Source: DASRHT01 sp035650355 (lineage in GTDB: Bacteria; Chloroflexota; Ktedonobacteria; Ktedonobacterales; Ktedonobacteraceae). From it: 64,000 bases of DNA. The DNA is taken from positions 11,353-75,352 of the forward strand of contig DASRHT010000007.1 in the NCBI GenBank assembly GCA_035650355.1, given 5' to 3'. A program made the translations under genes and the position numbers. Each line of letters opens with the position of its first letter. Within the stretch, counting starts at the first letter, position 1. Shown here piece after piece: positions 44,340 to 52,178 of this stretch. Below the pieces are notes generated by a model, which saw nothing but the letters and a program-made list of their open reading frames with translations, did no database searches and had not been told where the DNA came from.

Positions 44340-44449
44340 ACAGTGCCGCCCTTTCTTTTGCATCTATAAGGATTGGTTAGACATCAATGGCTACCCACAA
44401 ATATTATACGAAATTTTGATGGGATAAGCACAGAGAGATTATTTATAGG

Positions 44450-44640
44450 GCAGGACTTTTCCGTTGTCCTCTCCTCTGACTCCTGCCGCCTGGGTTCGCG
44501 CCCCCAACGGGGCGCAGGGCAAGAGGAGAGAGGTGCAGGCAACCCCGCGACGCGGGGTTGCCTGCACCTCTCTCCTCTTGCGAGCAGGGCTTCGCCCTAC
44601 GAGCACAATGTCCCTGAAGGGACATTCCTGCGAGCGATAG
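44450..44640. mobile_element. Decayed MITE-like copy containing a 31-bp palindrome
   Basis: The left end GCAGGACTTTTCCGTT at 44450-44465 and the following TGTCCTCTCCTCTGACTCC match the copy at 38.0 kb (one change in the TIR). The right terminal repeat is missing and no flanking duplication was found. In the middle, 44519-44549 and 44551-44581 form a perfect 31-bp inverted repeat around a single A, and TTGCGAGCAGGGCTTCGCCCT follows as in the 38-kb copy. It lies between the acyl-CoA dehydrogenase start and the metK stop. Confidence 0.5.
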
Positions 44641-44643
44641 ATC

Positions 44644-45900
44644 CTATGAAGCAGCCTGGCTGCCTTCGAGCGAGGCGCCCGCGCCCTTCCTCAACATGGG
44701 AACTTTATTGAGAGCTTCCCAGGGAGCGTCAATATCGGTACGCCCAAAGTGCCCAAAGGCGGCTGTCGGCTGATAGATGGGACGGCGCAGATTCAAATCC
44801 TGGATAATGGCCGCCGGACGCAGGTCAAAATGCTCATTGACGAGGCGGACGATCTCTTCATCAGAGATTTTGCCTGTACCGAAGGTTTCCACAAAGAGCG
44901 AAAGTGGACGAGCAACGCCAATGGCGTAGGCAATTTGCAGTTCCAGGCGATCAGCCAGACCTGCGGCTACAAGGTTTTTGGCGATGTAGCGGGCCGCGTA
45001 AGCTGCGGAGCGATCAACCTTGGTCGGATCTTTGCCGCTAAAAGCTCCGCCGCCATGACGCGCCATGCCACCGTAGGTATCAACAATAATCTTACGTCCG
45101 GTCAGACCGGCATCGCCCATTGGCCCTCCGGTCACAAAACGTCCGGTCGGATTGACAAAGAATTTGGTATCACTGTCGATAAGATTGGCGGGGATTACGG
45201 GCTTAATGATATGCTCGATCACATCATTGCGGATCTGCTCTCTATCGATATAATCTGCATGTTGAGTTGAGATAACAATAGTATCGACCCGCAGCGGACG
45301 CCCATATTCATACTGTATGGTCACCTGGCTCTTACCATCCGGGCGCAAATAGGTCATCGGGCCGTTGCCAGCCCACGATTTGCGGCGCACCTGCGAGAGC
45401 TGGCGCGTGAGCTTATGAGCAAGGCTGATAGGCATCGGCATATATTCAGGCGTCTCGTTACAGGCAAAGCCAATCATCATTCCCTGGTCGCCTGCCCCGA
45501 TCAGCTCCAGTTCATCCTCGCTCAGGCGAACGAGCGCATCTTTGGCTTCGAGGGAGCGACTGACGCCCATATCGATGTCCGACGACTGCTTGCCAATCGA
45601 GGTAACAACGCCGCAGGTACGATAATCAAAGCCATATTCGGCATTCGTATAACCTACCTGCTCAATCGTCTTACGCACAATCGCGGGCATATCGATCCAG
45701 GCTGAAGTAGTGATCTCACCGGCTACAAGGACCAGGCCGGTGGTGGTTGCGGTCTCACAGGCGACGCGCGCCAGGGGATCTTGCGCGATGATCGCATCAA
45801 GAATGCCATCTGAGATCTGGTCACATAGCTTATCAGGATGGCCTTCCGTAACAGATTCGCTGGTAAAAAACGTTTTCGGGCTTTGCATGAAACTACTCAT
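44644..45900 (-). CDS. metK: S-adenosylmethionine synthetase
   Basis: 418 aa from ATG 45900 (GGAAGGTG upstream; a GTG at 45909 is possible). It makes SAM from methionine and ATP. Motifs: FFTSESVTEGHPDKLCDQIS, GAGDQGMMIGFACNETPEYM (the GAGDQG signature) and GGGAFSGKDPTKVDRSAAY (the phosphate loop). The leader holds a SAM-I riboswitch and its terminator, so excess SAM shuts off transcription. ahcY, PfkB, HD and mtnA genes follow in the same part of the chromosome on the minus strand. Confidence 0.98.
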   Translation of the reverse strand: MSSFMQSPKTFFTSESVTEGHPDKLCDQISDGILDAIIAQDPLARVACETATTTGLVLVAGEITTSAWIDMPAIVRKTIEQVGYTNAEYGFDYRTCGVVTSIGKQSSDIDMGVSRSLEAKDALVRLSEDELELIGAGDQGMMIGFACNETPEYMPMPISLAHKLTRQLSQVRRKSWAGNGPMTYLRPDGKSQVTIQYEYGRPLRVDTIVISTQHADYIDREQIRNDVIEHIIKPVIPANLIDSDTKFFVNPTGRFVTGGPMGDAGLTGRKIIVDTYGGMARHGGGAFSGKDPTKVDRSAAYAARYIAKNLVAAGLADRLELQIAYAIGVARPLSLFVETFGTGKISDEEIVRLVNEHFDLRPAAIIQDLNLRRPIYQPTAAFGHFGRTDIDAPWEALNKVPMLRKGAGASLEGSQAAS

Positions 45901-45965
45901 GATGGACACCTTCCTTTCAGGGATCTACAATATCAGGTAGGAAAAGGGGTTAGCCGCGCAAGACA

Positions 45966-45992
45966 CAAAAAAACCCCTGATTCAGGGGGTTA
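45966..45992 (-). terminator. Expression-platform terminator of the SAM riboswitch
   Basis: On the minus strand the stem is AACCCCCTGA/TCAGGGGTT followed by TTTTTTT (T-tract from 45973 down to 45967). It lies between the aptamer and metK, as needed for transcriptional control. Confidence 0.85.
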
Positions 45993-46004
45993 GCGTTATT
46001 GCTC

Positions 46005-46118
46005 ATTCCCCTCATCTTGCGGAATACTCCGCCGGAATTGGCACCCTACCTGCGCTCTAACAGATGGGTTGCCGGGCTTCATCGGGCCGTTTCCCTCCAC
46101 CTCTCTTGATGAGAGTGA
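46005..46118 (-). promoter_or_regulatory. SAM-I (S-box) riboswitch upstream of metK
   Basis: Read on the minus strand it shows the S-box core: CTCATCAAGAGAGGTGGAGG, then GGCCCGATGAAGCCCGGCAA, then GGTGCCAATTCC, and closing GCAAGATGAG. P1 is formed by CTCATC (46108-46113) and GATGAG (46011-46016). The aptamer is followed by an intrinsic terminator. SAM binding should stabilise P1 and favour termination, lowering metK expression. Confidence 0.95.
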
Positions 46119-46188
46119 TCTCACTCACATATTTGATTGTCTGCATGCTTGCCAACAAACCGATGGCACTCATCCTGCTAATACTACT

Positions 46189-46218
46189 ATTTTACGTGAA
46201 CGATGTGTCTCCTGTCAA
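46189..46218 (-). promoter_or_regulatory. Probable metK promoter
   Basis: On the minus strand TTGACA (46213-46218) and TAAAAT (46189-46194), spaced by 18 bp. The transcript would carry about 65 nt before riboswitch P1. Confidence 0.55.
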
Positions 46219-46393
46219 TTGTTACGTAGAGGCAATCTCAGGGGCGACCCGCTCGCCCGCTTTTCGAAAAACGCAGCCAGTACCGGCTTCCTATCCTCGC
46301 GGTTTATCAAGTCGCTTCGCTTGAACAAGCGTTCCACACATGATATCATTGAAGCAGTATTTTGACAACGGAATAGCGTTTAGGAGGGTAATC

Positions 46394-46975
46394 ATGCCAA
46401 CTCGCGCAGAGATTTTGGACACGCTAGCGGCATCGCAGACGCAGGTCATGGCGTTTTTTCAAGGGCTGAGTTCGGAAGACCTGGAGCGCCCGGCAACGGC
46501 GAGTGAAGTTCCCGGAGCAGCCCCGTGGAGCGCCAAAGATCATTTTGCTCACCTGGTATACAACGAGCGCAATATCCAGCAATTGCTGCACCGTATACTC
46601 GCCGACGAGCCTCGGGACGTTTTCTTACGCTCTCAGTACCCAGAGGAAATGGAAATGCCGGGCATCCTGGGCGATTGGGATGCGCTGACCCTGGAGGAGC
46701 AGGAGCGACTGGGGATGGCCGTCGCCAACTTCCATCAAACCTACGTGAACGCGCACCATGACGACAGTTTGGAGAAGGTAGCAGCGGATTACCTGGCGGC
46801 GCGGCAGGACACATTGGACCTCCTGCAACAGTTCACCGATGAGCAACTGGCTGCTGTGGTGCCCACGGTCGTTGGTGACACGACCGCCGGTGGCTTGTTT
46901 GCCGGGGGAATAACAGAACACGGGGCTCAGCACATGACCTGGGTTGAGGAAGGATTTCGTCTGGGCGTGTCATGA
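46394..46975 (+). CDS. DinB/DfsB-like (ClbS-related) four-helix protein
   Basis: 193 aa; ATG 46394 with TAGGAGGG upstream. Pattern of the DinB superfamily: RAEILDTLAASQTQVMAFFQ, then APWSAKDHFAHLVYNERNIQ (W-x-AKDxxxHxxxxE: His is a metal-type residue), a middle helix LDLLQQFTDEQLAAVV and a final GITEHGAQHMTWVEEGF with a His pair. Three His in this geometry suggest metal binding, as in DinB-type thiol transferases or hydrolases. It is divergent from metK and convergent with ahcY. The substrate is not known. Confidence 0.75.
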   Translation: MPTRAEILDTLAASQTQVMAFFQGLSSEDLERPATASEVPGAAPWSAKDHFAHLVYNERNIQQLLHRILADEPRDVFLRSQYPEEMEMPGILGDWDALTLEEQERLGMAVANFHQTYVNAHHDDSLEKVAADYLAARQDTLDLLQQFTDEQLAAVVPTVVGDTTAGGLFAGGITEHGAQHMTWVEEGFRLGVS

Positions 46976-46994
46976 ACCACCCGTTTAAAAGTGC

Positions 46995-47056
46995 AGGGGC
47001 CCAATTCCCCTGAACGGTACAGGGCAGGCGCAAGGCACTGCCCCTACACACGCGAT
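46995..47056. repeat. REP-like stem-loop between convergent genes
   Basis: AGGGG/CCCCT (46995-47012 region) followed by GGGCAGGCGCAAGGCACTGCCCCTAC. It is a member of the GGGCAGG-GCAAG type repeat family. It lies between the DinB-like and ahcY stops, where it may also terminate transcription. Confidence 0.5.
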
Positions 47057-47077
47057 GTTGATGTCAACAAACGACGA

Positions 47078-48346
47078 TCAGGTGCCGGATTCCCACGAGT
47101 TTAGATAGTGTTCCTGTTCGGGGGTGAGCGTATCGATCTTCATGCCCATTGAGTGTAGCTTGAGGCGAGCGATCTCTTTATCGATCTCGGCGGGCAGCGT
47201 ATAGACACGCGGCTGCAACTCTTTGGCGTGAGTGAGCATGTATTCGGAGCCAAGCGCCTGATTGGCAAAGCTCATGTCCATCACGCTGGCAGGGTGGCCT
47301 TCCGCCGCCGAAAGATTGACCAGGCGCCCTTCCGCCAGCAGATGAACGCGACGACCATCTGCGTACGTATATTCATCGACGAAATCACGCACACGCCGCT
47401 TCTTCGTTGCCAGTTCCTCTAGAGCCGGAATATTGATCTCATCGTTAAAGTGGCCCGAGTTCGCGATCAGCGCGCCATCCTTCATGCGCTCCAGGTGCTG
47501 ACGATTAATCACGTTGAGATTGCCTGTAACTGTAACAAAGATATCACCAAGCGCGGCAGCATCTACGCCAGGCATCACTCGGTAGCCGTCCATCACCGCT
47601 TCCAGAGCGCGTACCGGATCGACTTCCGTCACAATCACATTCGCCCCCATGCCATGCGCGCGGGAAGCGACGCCGCGACCGCACCAGCCATAACCAAAAA
47701 CAACAATGGTCCGACCGGCGAGCAGAATATTGGTCGAGCGGATAATTGCATCAATTGAACTTTGCCCCGTCCCATAGCGGTTATCAAACATATGCTTGGT
47801 ATCGGATTCGTTTACCGCGAGCACCGGAAATCTGAGTACTGATTGCATCTCCATGCTGTGCAGGCGGATCACGCCGGTGGTCGTCTCTTCCATGCCCCCG
47901 ATGATATTGGGGATCAACTCGGTCCGCGTGGTATGCAGGGTGGAGACGAGATCGCAGCCATCATCCATCGTCATGTTCGGTTTATGATCGAGCGCGGCAT
48001 TAATATGGCGATAATAGGTCGGCTCATCCTCGCCCTTGATGGCAAAAGTCGGAATGCCATACTCGCTGACCAGGGCAGCCGCGACATCGTCCTGCGTTGA
48101 GAGCGGATTGGACGCGCAAAGCACGACATCAGCTCCCCCGGCTTTTAAAGTAATCGCGAGGTTGGCCGTCTCCGTCGTAATATGCAGGCAGCCCGACATA
48201 CGTACGCCCTTGAGCGGCTGATCCTGCGCAAAACGTTCGCGGATCAAACGCAGGACGGGCATATCTTTCGCCGCCCACTCGATACGATCTTTGCCGCGAG
48301 GAGCCAGGGAAAAATCCCTTACATCCCCCTGTGTCGAAATGGTCAT
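47078..48346 (-). CDS. ahcY: Adenosylhomocysteinase
   Basis: 422 aa; ATG at 48346 with AAGGGAA upstream. It hydrolyses S-adenosylhomocysteine to homocysteine and adenosine, removing the product inhibitor of methyltransferases. Motifs: SGCLHITTETANLAITLKAG, NPLSTQDDVAAAL (substrate Asp region), EETTTGVIRLH, and the NAD Rossmann motif VVFGYGWCGRGVASRAHGMG. A hairpin lies in its leader at 48423-48456. It is adjacent to an adenosine/ribokinase-like kinase that may remove the adenosine. Confidence 0.97.
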   Translation of the reverse strand: MTISTQGDVRDFSLAPRGKDRIEWAAKDMPVLRLIRERFAQDQPLKGVRMSGCLHITTETANLAITLKAGGADVVLCASNPLSTQDDVAAALVSEYGIPTFAIKGEDEPTYYRHINAALDHKPNMTMDDGCDLVSTLHTTRTELIPNIIGGMEETTTGVIRLHSMEMQSVLRFPVLAVNESDTKHMFDNRYGTGQSSIDAIIRSTNILLAGRTIVVFGYGWCGRGVASRAHGMGANVIVTEVDPVRALEAVMDGYRVMPGVDAAALGDIFVTVTGNLNVINRQHLERMKDGALIANSGHFNDEINIPALEELATKKRRVRDFVDEYTYADGRRVHLLAEGRLVNLSAAEGHPASVMDMSFANQALGSEYMLTHAKELQPRVYTLPAEIDKEIARLKLHSMGMKIDTLTPEQEHYLNSWESGT

Positions 48347-48422
48347 ATATCAATTCCCTTCATCTAATCAAAAAATAAAGAGCTATGCGGACGTTACTGA
48401 CAGCAAGTAGTCCTTCAATATG

Positions 48423-48456
48423 CTGCGTTCCCATGCCGGATCGCATAGGAACGCAG
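48423..48456 (-). promoter_or_regulatory. Stable hairpin in the ahcY leader
   Basis: On the minus strand CTGCGTTCCTATGC (48443-48456) pairs with GCATGGGAACGCAG (48423-48436), 14 bp with one wobble and a 6-nt loop. It sits about 75-110 nt before the ATG. It does not match the proteobacterial SAH riboswitch core. Possible RNA stabiliser or attenuator, or the terminator of the upstream PfkB operon. Confidence 0.4.
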
Positions 48457-48512
48457 AAAAGCTACATATCTGCACGTAACCCGTGTATTTTACAACATTT
48501 TGCAATGTCGCT

Positions 48513-49472
48513 CTAGCGGAGCGCAGCATGCCCTTGAATAGCATGCCAGTCGGGGTCGAAATGCGAATACGTGACCAGTTCTCGATAGCGAGCGACAATA
48601 TCCTCCATTGTCAGGGTGCGCAGGCGTTTAATGCTAAAATCGGAGCAAGCAAAGGAGCCAGTGATGTTGCCATGCACCACCGCCCGTTTCAGGTCATCCA
48701 GCGCGTATTTCCCATCCGGTCCCGGGCGGGTTGTTGATAGGTAGCCCAGGAAGCCGCCCGCGAAGGCGTCGCCCGCGCCCGTTGGATCGATCACCTCTTC
48801 AAGAGGATAGGCCGGGGCACTGAAATAGGTCCCATCGGCTCCAAAGAGCAGTGCTCCATAGCATCCCTGCTTCACAATCACATACTTTAGCCCTAGAGCC
48901 AGGAGTTGCCGCACCCCGGTCACCACGCCCACCTGATCGGTATACTGGCGCACCTCTTCTTCGCTCATTAACAAAATATCAACCTGTTTTATCACTTCAG
49001 TTAATTGGGGGCGCGCCGTCATAATCCATAGCTCCATCGTATCAAGGACCGTGAGCTGTGCAGCAGGCGCCTGTTGGAGCACTTCCAGTTGCAGCTCAGG
49101 TTGGATGTTCGCCAGAAAGACCAGGGAGCTATGATGGTATTCAGCGGGAATAACAGGATGAAAGTTCGCGTAGACCCCCAGTTGCGTATCGAGGGTATCG
49201 CGGGCATTCATATCCATATGATAGCGCCCGGTCCAGCGAAACGTCCTGCCTTCTTGAATTTGCAGACCGGCGAGATTGATCGGACGGGAGCGCCAGAAAT
49301 CCAGATACTCTTCTGGGAAATCGCTGCCAACGATGGCGACCAGATTCACCTGGTCATAGAGGGATGCTGCGGTTGAAAAATACGATGCGGCCCCACCGAG
49401 CACTTCATCCGCCTGTGAAAACGGCGTTTCAACCCGGTCCAGGGCCACGGAACCAACAACAAGAATGGACAC
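48513..49472 (-). CDS. PfkB-family carbohydrate/adenosine kinase
   Basis: 319 aa. Ribokinase-superfamily motifs: ILVVGSVALDRVETPFSQAD at the start with LGGAASYFSTAASLY (substrate GG motif) and a C-terminal anion hole DPTGAGDAFAGGFLG (catalytic Asp in GAGD). The substrate lobe is short. It lies 23 bp after the HD gene, in the operon mtnA-HD-pfkB, and next to ahcY. This context suggests adenosine, or a methylthioribose-type substrate, rather than a central sugar. Substrate needs to be tested; the family is certain. Confidence 0.88.
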   Translation of the reverse strand: MSILVVGSVALDRVETPFSQADEVLGGAASYFSTAASLYDQVNLVAIVGSDFPEEYLDFWRSRPINLAGLQIQEGRTFRWTGRYHMDMNARDTLDTQLGVYANFHPVIPAEYHHSSLVFLANIQPELQLEVLQQAPAAQLTVLDTMELWIMTARPQLTEVIKQVDILLMSEEEVRQYTDQVGVVTGVRQLLALGLKYVIVKQGCYGALLFGADGTYFSAPAYPLEEVIDPTGAGDAFAGGFLGYLSTTRPGPDGKYALDDLKRAVVHGNITGSFACSDFSIKRLRTLTMEDIVARYRELVTYSHFDPDWHAIQGHAALR

Positions 49473-49495
49473 GTCCTACAAGCCTCCTGTTACTA

Positions 49496-50125
49496 CTACA
49501 CGGGAGTAGCATCGTTTAAATGTTCAATGACACCATCGAGAAAAGCCAGCGTGCGGTTGAACTTCTCGCGCGCCATCTCGCGCGCGGGCGCGGTATGTAA
49601 CGACTGGTATAATTCAATGAAACGCTCCTCGATATGGCGCAGAATAGCGGCCAGCACTTCACCGGTGACGGCCTGATTGGGATAGCGCGCGCCAAATTCG
49701 ATCAACGATGTCACCACAGCCAGCCCGCTCAGGCGCCCCAGTTTATCCGCATCGTACAGGATCAGACCTTCTGGCGAGGCAGCTTCACGCTTCTCCACAG
49801 GGACCGTGGTCATATGCGTCAAAATCGCCTGCTCAACCTTGCTTATCAGGCCAGCAGGAGCATTTTGTCGGCGTAGAAACTCAACTGCCATCTCAGCCGA
49901 CTTTTTATGATGATCCTGGAAACCGTCGGTCGCTGTAGCAATATCGTGGAGATAGGCAGCTATTACCAGAGCGTCTTTATCTATGGCGGGAGCGCCTTCC
50001 CGCGCCTCCAATTCCACTGCAAGCATTTTACAGTTTGCGACAACCGCGCTCACATAACGAAACCCTTCCTGCCCCATCACCTCCTCCGCATACCTGGCAA
50101 CCGCCTGTATGACTGCTGTATCCAT
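49496..50125 (-). CDS. HD-domain (YedJ-like) phosphohydrolase
   Basis: 209 aa from ATG 50125, which overlaps the mtnA stop by one base (TGATG). HD motif in VIAAYLHDIATA (about 55-66), followed by DHHKKSAEMAVEFLRR, an ILTHM segment and the Asp in ILYDADKLGRLSGL. The pattern resembles HD hydrolases of the YedJ type, whose substrates are nucleotides or phosphorylated metabolites. In the mtnA operon it could dephosphorylate a ribose or nucleotide side product (inference). No membrane segment. Confidence 0.8.
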   Translation of the reverse strand: MDTAVIQAVARYAEEVMGQEGFRYVSAVVANCKMLAVELEAREGAPAIDKDALVIAAYLHDIATATDGFQDHHKKSAEMAVEFLRRQNAPAGLISKVEQAILTHMTTVPVEKREAASPEGLILYDADKLGRLSGLAVVTSLIEFGARYPNQAVTGEVLAAILRHIEERFIELYQSLHTAPAREMAREKFNRTLAFLDGVIEHLNDATPV

Positions 50126-51246
50126 CAACAATATACCTTCCCAGCGTCGAAATCCTCGGAACACACCTGGCGCAAGGTCGCCTCATAGGGTGGTCGAGCT
50201 ATACCTCTATCGGTAATAATAGCAGTGATATAGAGAGAGGGCGTAATATCAAAAGCCGGATTGGCTACCTGGATGCCTGCCGGAGCAATAGGAATGCCGC
50301 GCAACGCCGTCACCTCTTGCGCATTACGCTGCTCTATCGGGATATGTTCGCCAGAAGCAAGAGAGAGATCGATAGTGGAGCAGGGCGCAACAACATAAAA
50401 AGGAATATGGTGAGCATGCGCCAGCACCGCAACGCTGTACGTGCCGATCTTGTTAGCCACATCTCCATTCGCGGCAACGCGATCAGCTCCGACAAAAACA
50501 GCAGTAACGCCCCCGTGACGCATAAAATGACCGGCCATATTATCCGTGATCAGCGTCAGGGGAATCCCTTCCTGTTGCAGCTCCCACGCTGTGAGGCGAG
50601 CGCCCTGCAACACGGGACGCGTTTCATCGACAAACACATGAACGCGCTTGCCCTCTCTCTTTGCCAGATAGATTGGAGCCAGGGCCGTGCCTAAACCGGC
50701 GGTAGCCAGCGCTCCCGCGTTACAGTGTGTGAGCAGAATATCGCCGTCAGCGATGAGCGCAGCACCGTATGTTCCCATCCTGAGGCAGGCGGCGGCATCT
50801 TCATCGGCTATCGCCTGCGCCTCATCACGCAGGAGCTGCGCCAGTTGTCGCAGCGAACAATGCGCTTCGATGGCACGGTCCGCGCACTGCTGCATGCGTT
50901 TGATGGCCCAGAAAAGATTTACCGCCGTGGGGCGCGTCCCCTGCAACAGAAGAGCGGCAGCATGGATGTGCTGCTGCGCCTGCGCGATAGTCAGGGTATC
51001 TTCCTGGACATGCAGCAAACGATACAAAGCCAGCGCCATCCCAAAGGCAGCCGTTACGCCAATTGCGGGCGCGCCCCGCACCTTCAAAGATGTGATCGCC
51101 TCGGCTACCTCCTGCTCGTCTCGCAGCTTGAGATAGACAATCTGCTGAGGAAGGAGCGATTGATCCATCATCCCCACATAAGCGCCCAGAGCATCTTCTT
51201 CCCACCATACCGTTCTTACATGCTGTTGCTTATGTGGATCAGCCAT
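50125..51246 (-). CDS. mtnA: Methylthioribose-1-phosphate isomerase
   Basis: 373 aa; ATG 51246 with AAGGAGGA upstream. It isomerises 5-methylthioribose-1-phosphate to 5-methylthioribulose-1-phosphate in methionine salvage. Motifs: LKVRGAPAIGVTAAFGMALA, ILTHCNAGALATAGLGTALA (catalytic Cys in THCN), VFVDETRPVLQGARLTAWEL and ITDNMAGHFM, with VGADRVAANGDVANKIGT (catalytic Asp). First gene of mtnA-HD-pfkB. No mtnB, mtnC or mtnD is nearby; the product may go to an aldolase shunt elsewhere. Confidence 0.96.
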   Translation of the reverse strand: MADPHKQQHVRTVWWEEDALGAYVGMMDQSLLPQQIVYLKLRDEQEVAEAITSLKVRGAPAIGVTAAFGMALALYRLLHVQEDTLTIAQAQQHIHAAALLLQGTRPTAVNLFWAIKRMQQCADRAIEAHCSLRQLAQLLRDEAQAIADEDAAACLRMGTYGAALIADGDILLTHCNAGALATAGLGTALAPIYLAKREGKRVHVFVDETRPVLQGARLTAWELQQEGIPLTLITDNMAGHFMRHGGVTAVFVGADRVAANGDVANKIGTYSVAVLAHAHHIPFYVVAPCSTIDLSLASGEHIPIEQRNAQEVTALRGIPIAPAGIQVANPAFDITPSLYITAIITDRGIARPPYEATLRQVCSEDFDAGKVYC

Positions 51247-51641
51247 ACGGTCAGTTCCTCCTTAAATATTTACCCCAGCCGTGTCCTCATGGGGGAGTGG
51301 CGGCATCATAGAGCAACCTCTGTTCTCTAACGAGAGAGCCCCATCATTTAAGCACAGCAACCCAATAGTACTAACAGAGGAGCTAATGATTGCTGGAATT
51401 CCGCTAAAGTATGCTACCATGATAGACGATATAGCACATATCTGCAAGTGCATATCACTACTCTAGTATGTTACTGATAGCGTCAGTTGTCCGTTCCACT
51501 ACACAGAAGGATAAAGTGTTTCCGCATCCGCAGGACTATTTATGTAAGGATACAACACCTGCGCTGCTCGGAGATGGACTTATTACCTCCTGCAAGGAAC
51601 GGGCAGGATGGTAACAGTTATCATCGAAGGGATTGTAGCGC
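51247..51641. other. Divergent intergenic region mtnA / second sigma factor
   Basis: Holds the mtnA promoter (51419-51447, minus strand). For the sigma gene no clear -35/-10 was found. An open frame of 48 codons from ATG 51467 has no SD. Confidence 0.35.
51419..51447 (-). promoter_or_regulatory. Probable promoter of mtnA operon
   Basis: On the minus strand TTGCAG (51442-51447) and TATCAT (51419-51424), 17 bp apart. The leader would be about 165 nt; I see no S-box in it, unlike metK. Confidence 0.45.
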
Positions 51642-52178
51642 ATGGTCCGGGTGGAAGCCAGAGAAACATCCTGGTCTTTTGAACAAATTTACGACGAATA
51701 TAAGACGCCTATTTATAATTATGTCTATCACCTGGTAGGTGATCGCGAACAGGCTGATGATTTAACACAAGATACTTTTTTAAAAGCGTTTCGCGCACTA
51801 CCAAAAATGGATGCGAATCTGAAGTTATCGGCGTGGCTCTATCGCATTGCGACCAATACAGCGTATGATGCGCTTCGTCGTCGCAAGCTCATTGCCTGGT
51901 TGCCCTGGCAAGACCTTGATCATGAACCTGCCGATGTTGAGAGCGCGGACCCGCAGGAAATTTATGGTACGACCGAGCTGGTACGCGCAGCCCTTCGTCG
52001 CATGCCCCAGCAATACAGGGCGGCATTACTCCTGTACACCCAGGAGGGATTTTCCTACAGCGAAATTGCCCGCTCCCTGAATATTGCAGAGAGTGGTGTC
52101 AAGATGTATCTTTCGCGCGCACGTCAATCGTTTCGAGAACATTATCGGTCCCTGGAGCAGGGAGGAGGCGCAAAATGA
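51642..52178 (+). CDS. ECF RNA polymerase sigma factor (second sigma/anti-sigma pair)
   Basis: 178 aa; AAGGGA about 10 nt before ATG 51642. Region 2 at about 12-80 (FEQIYDEYKTPIYNYVYHLV, DLTQDTFLKAFRALP, SAWLYRIATNTAYDALRRR), region 4 at about 115-165 (LRRMPQQYRAALLLYTQEGF, YSEIARSLNIAESGVKMYLS). It is shorter than the 39.5-kb paralogue but shares IYHLxGxREQAxDLxQD and WLYRIAxNTxxDxLRRR, so the two are recognisable paralogues. It overlaps the anti-sigma ATG (ATGA). Confidence 0.94.
   Translation: MVRVEARETSWSFEQIYDEYKTPIYNYVYHLVGDREQADDLTQDTFLKAFRALPKMDANLKLSAWLYRIATNTAYDALRRRKLIAWLPWQDLDHEPADVESADPQEIYGTTELVRAALRRMPQQYRAALLLYTQEGFSYSEIARSLNIAESGVKMYLSRARQSFREHYRSLEQGGGAK

Noticed and set aside
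48423..48456. SAH riboswitch before ahcY
   Set aside because: The conserved SAH aptamer core is absent; only a simple hairpin.
51467..51613. 48-codon ORF upstream of the second sigma gene
   Set aside because: No SD and no conserved pattern; treated as leader sequence.
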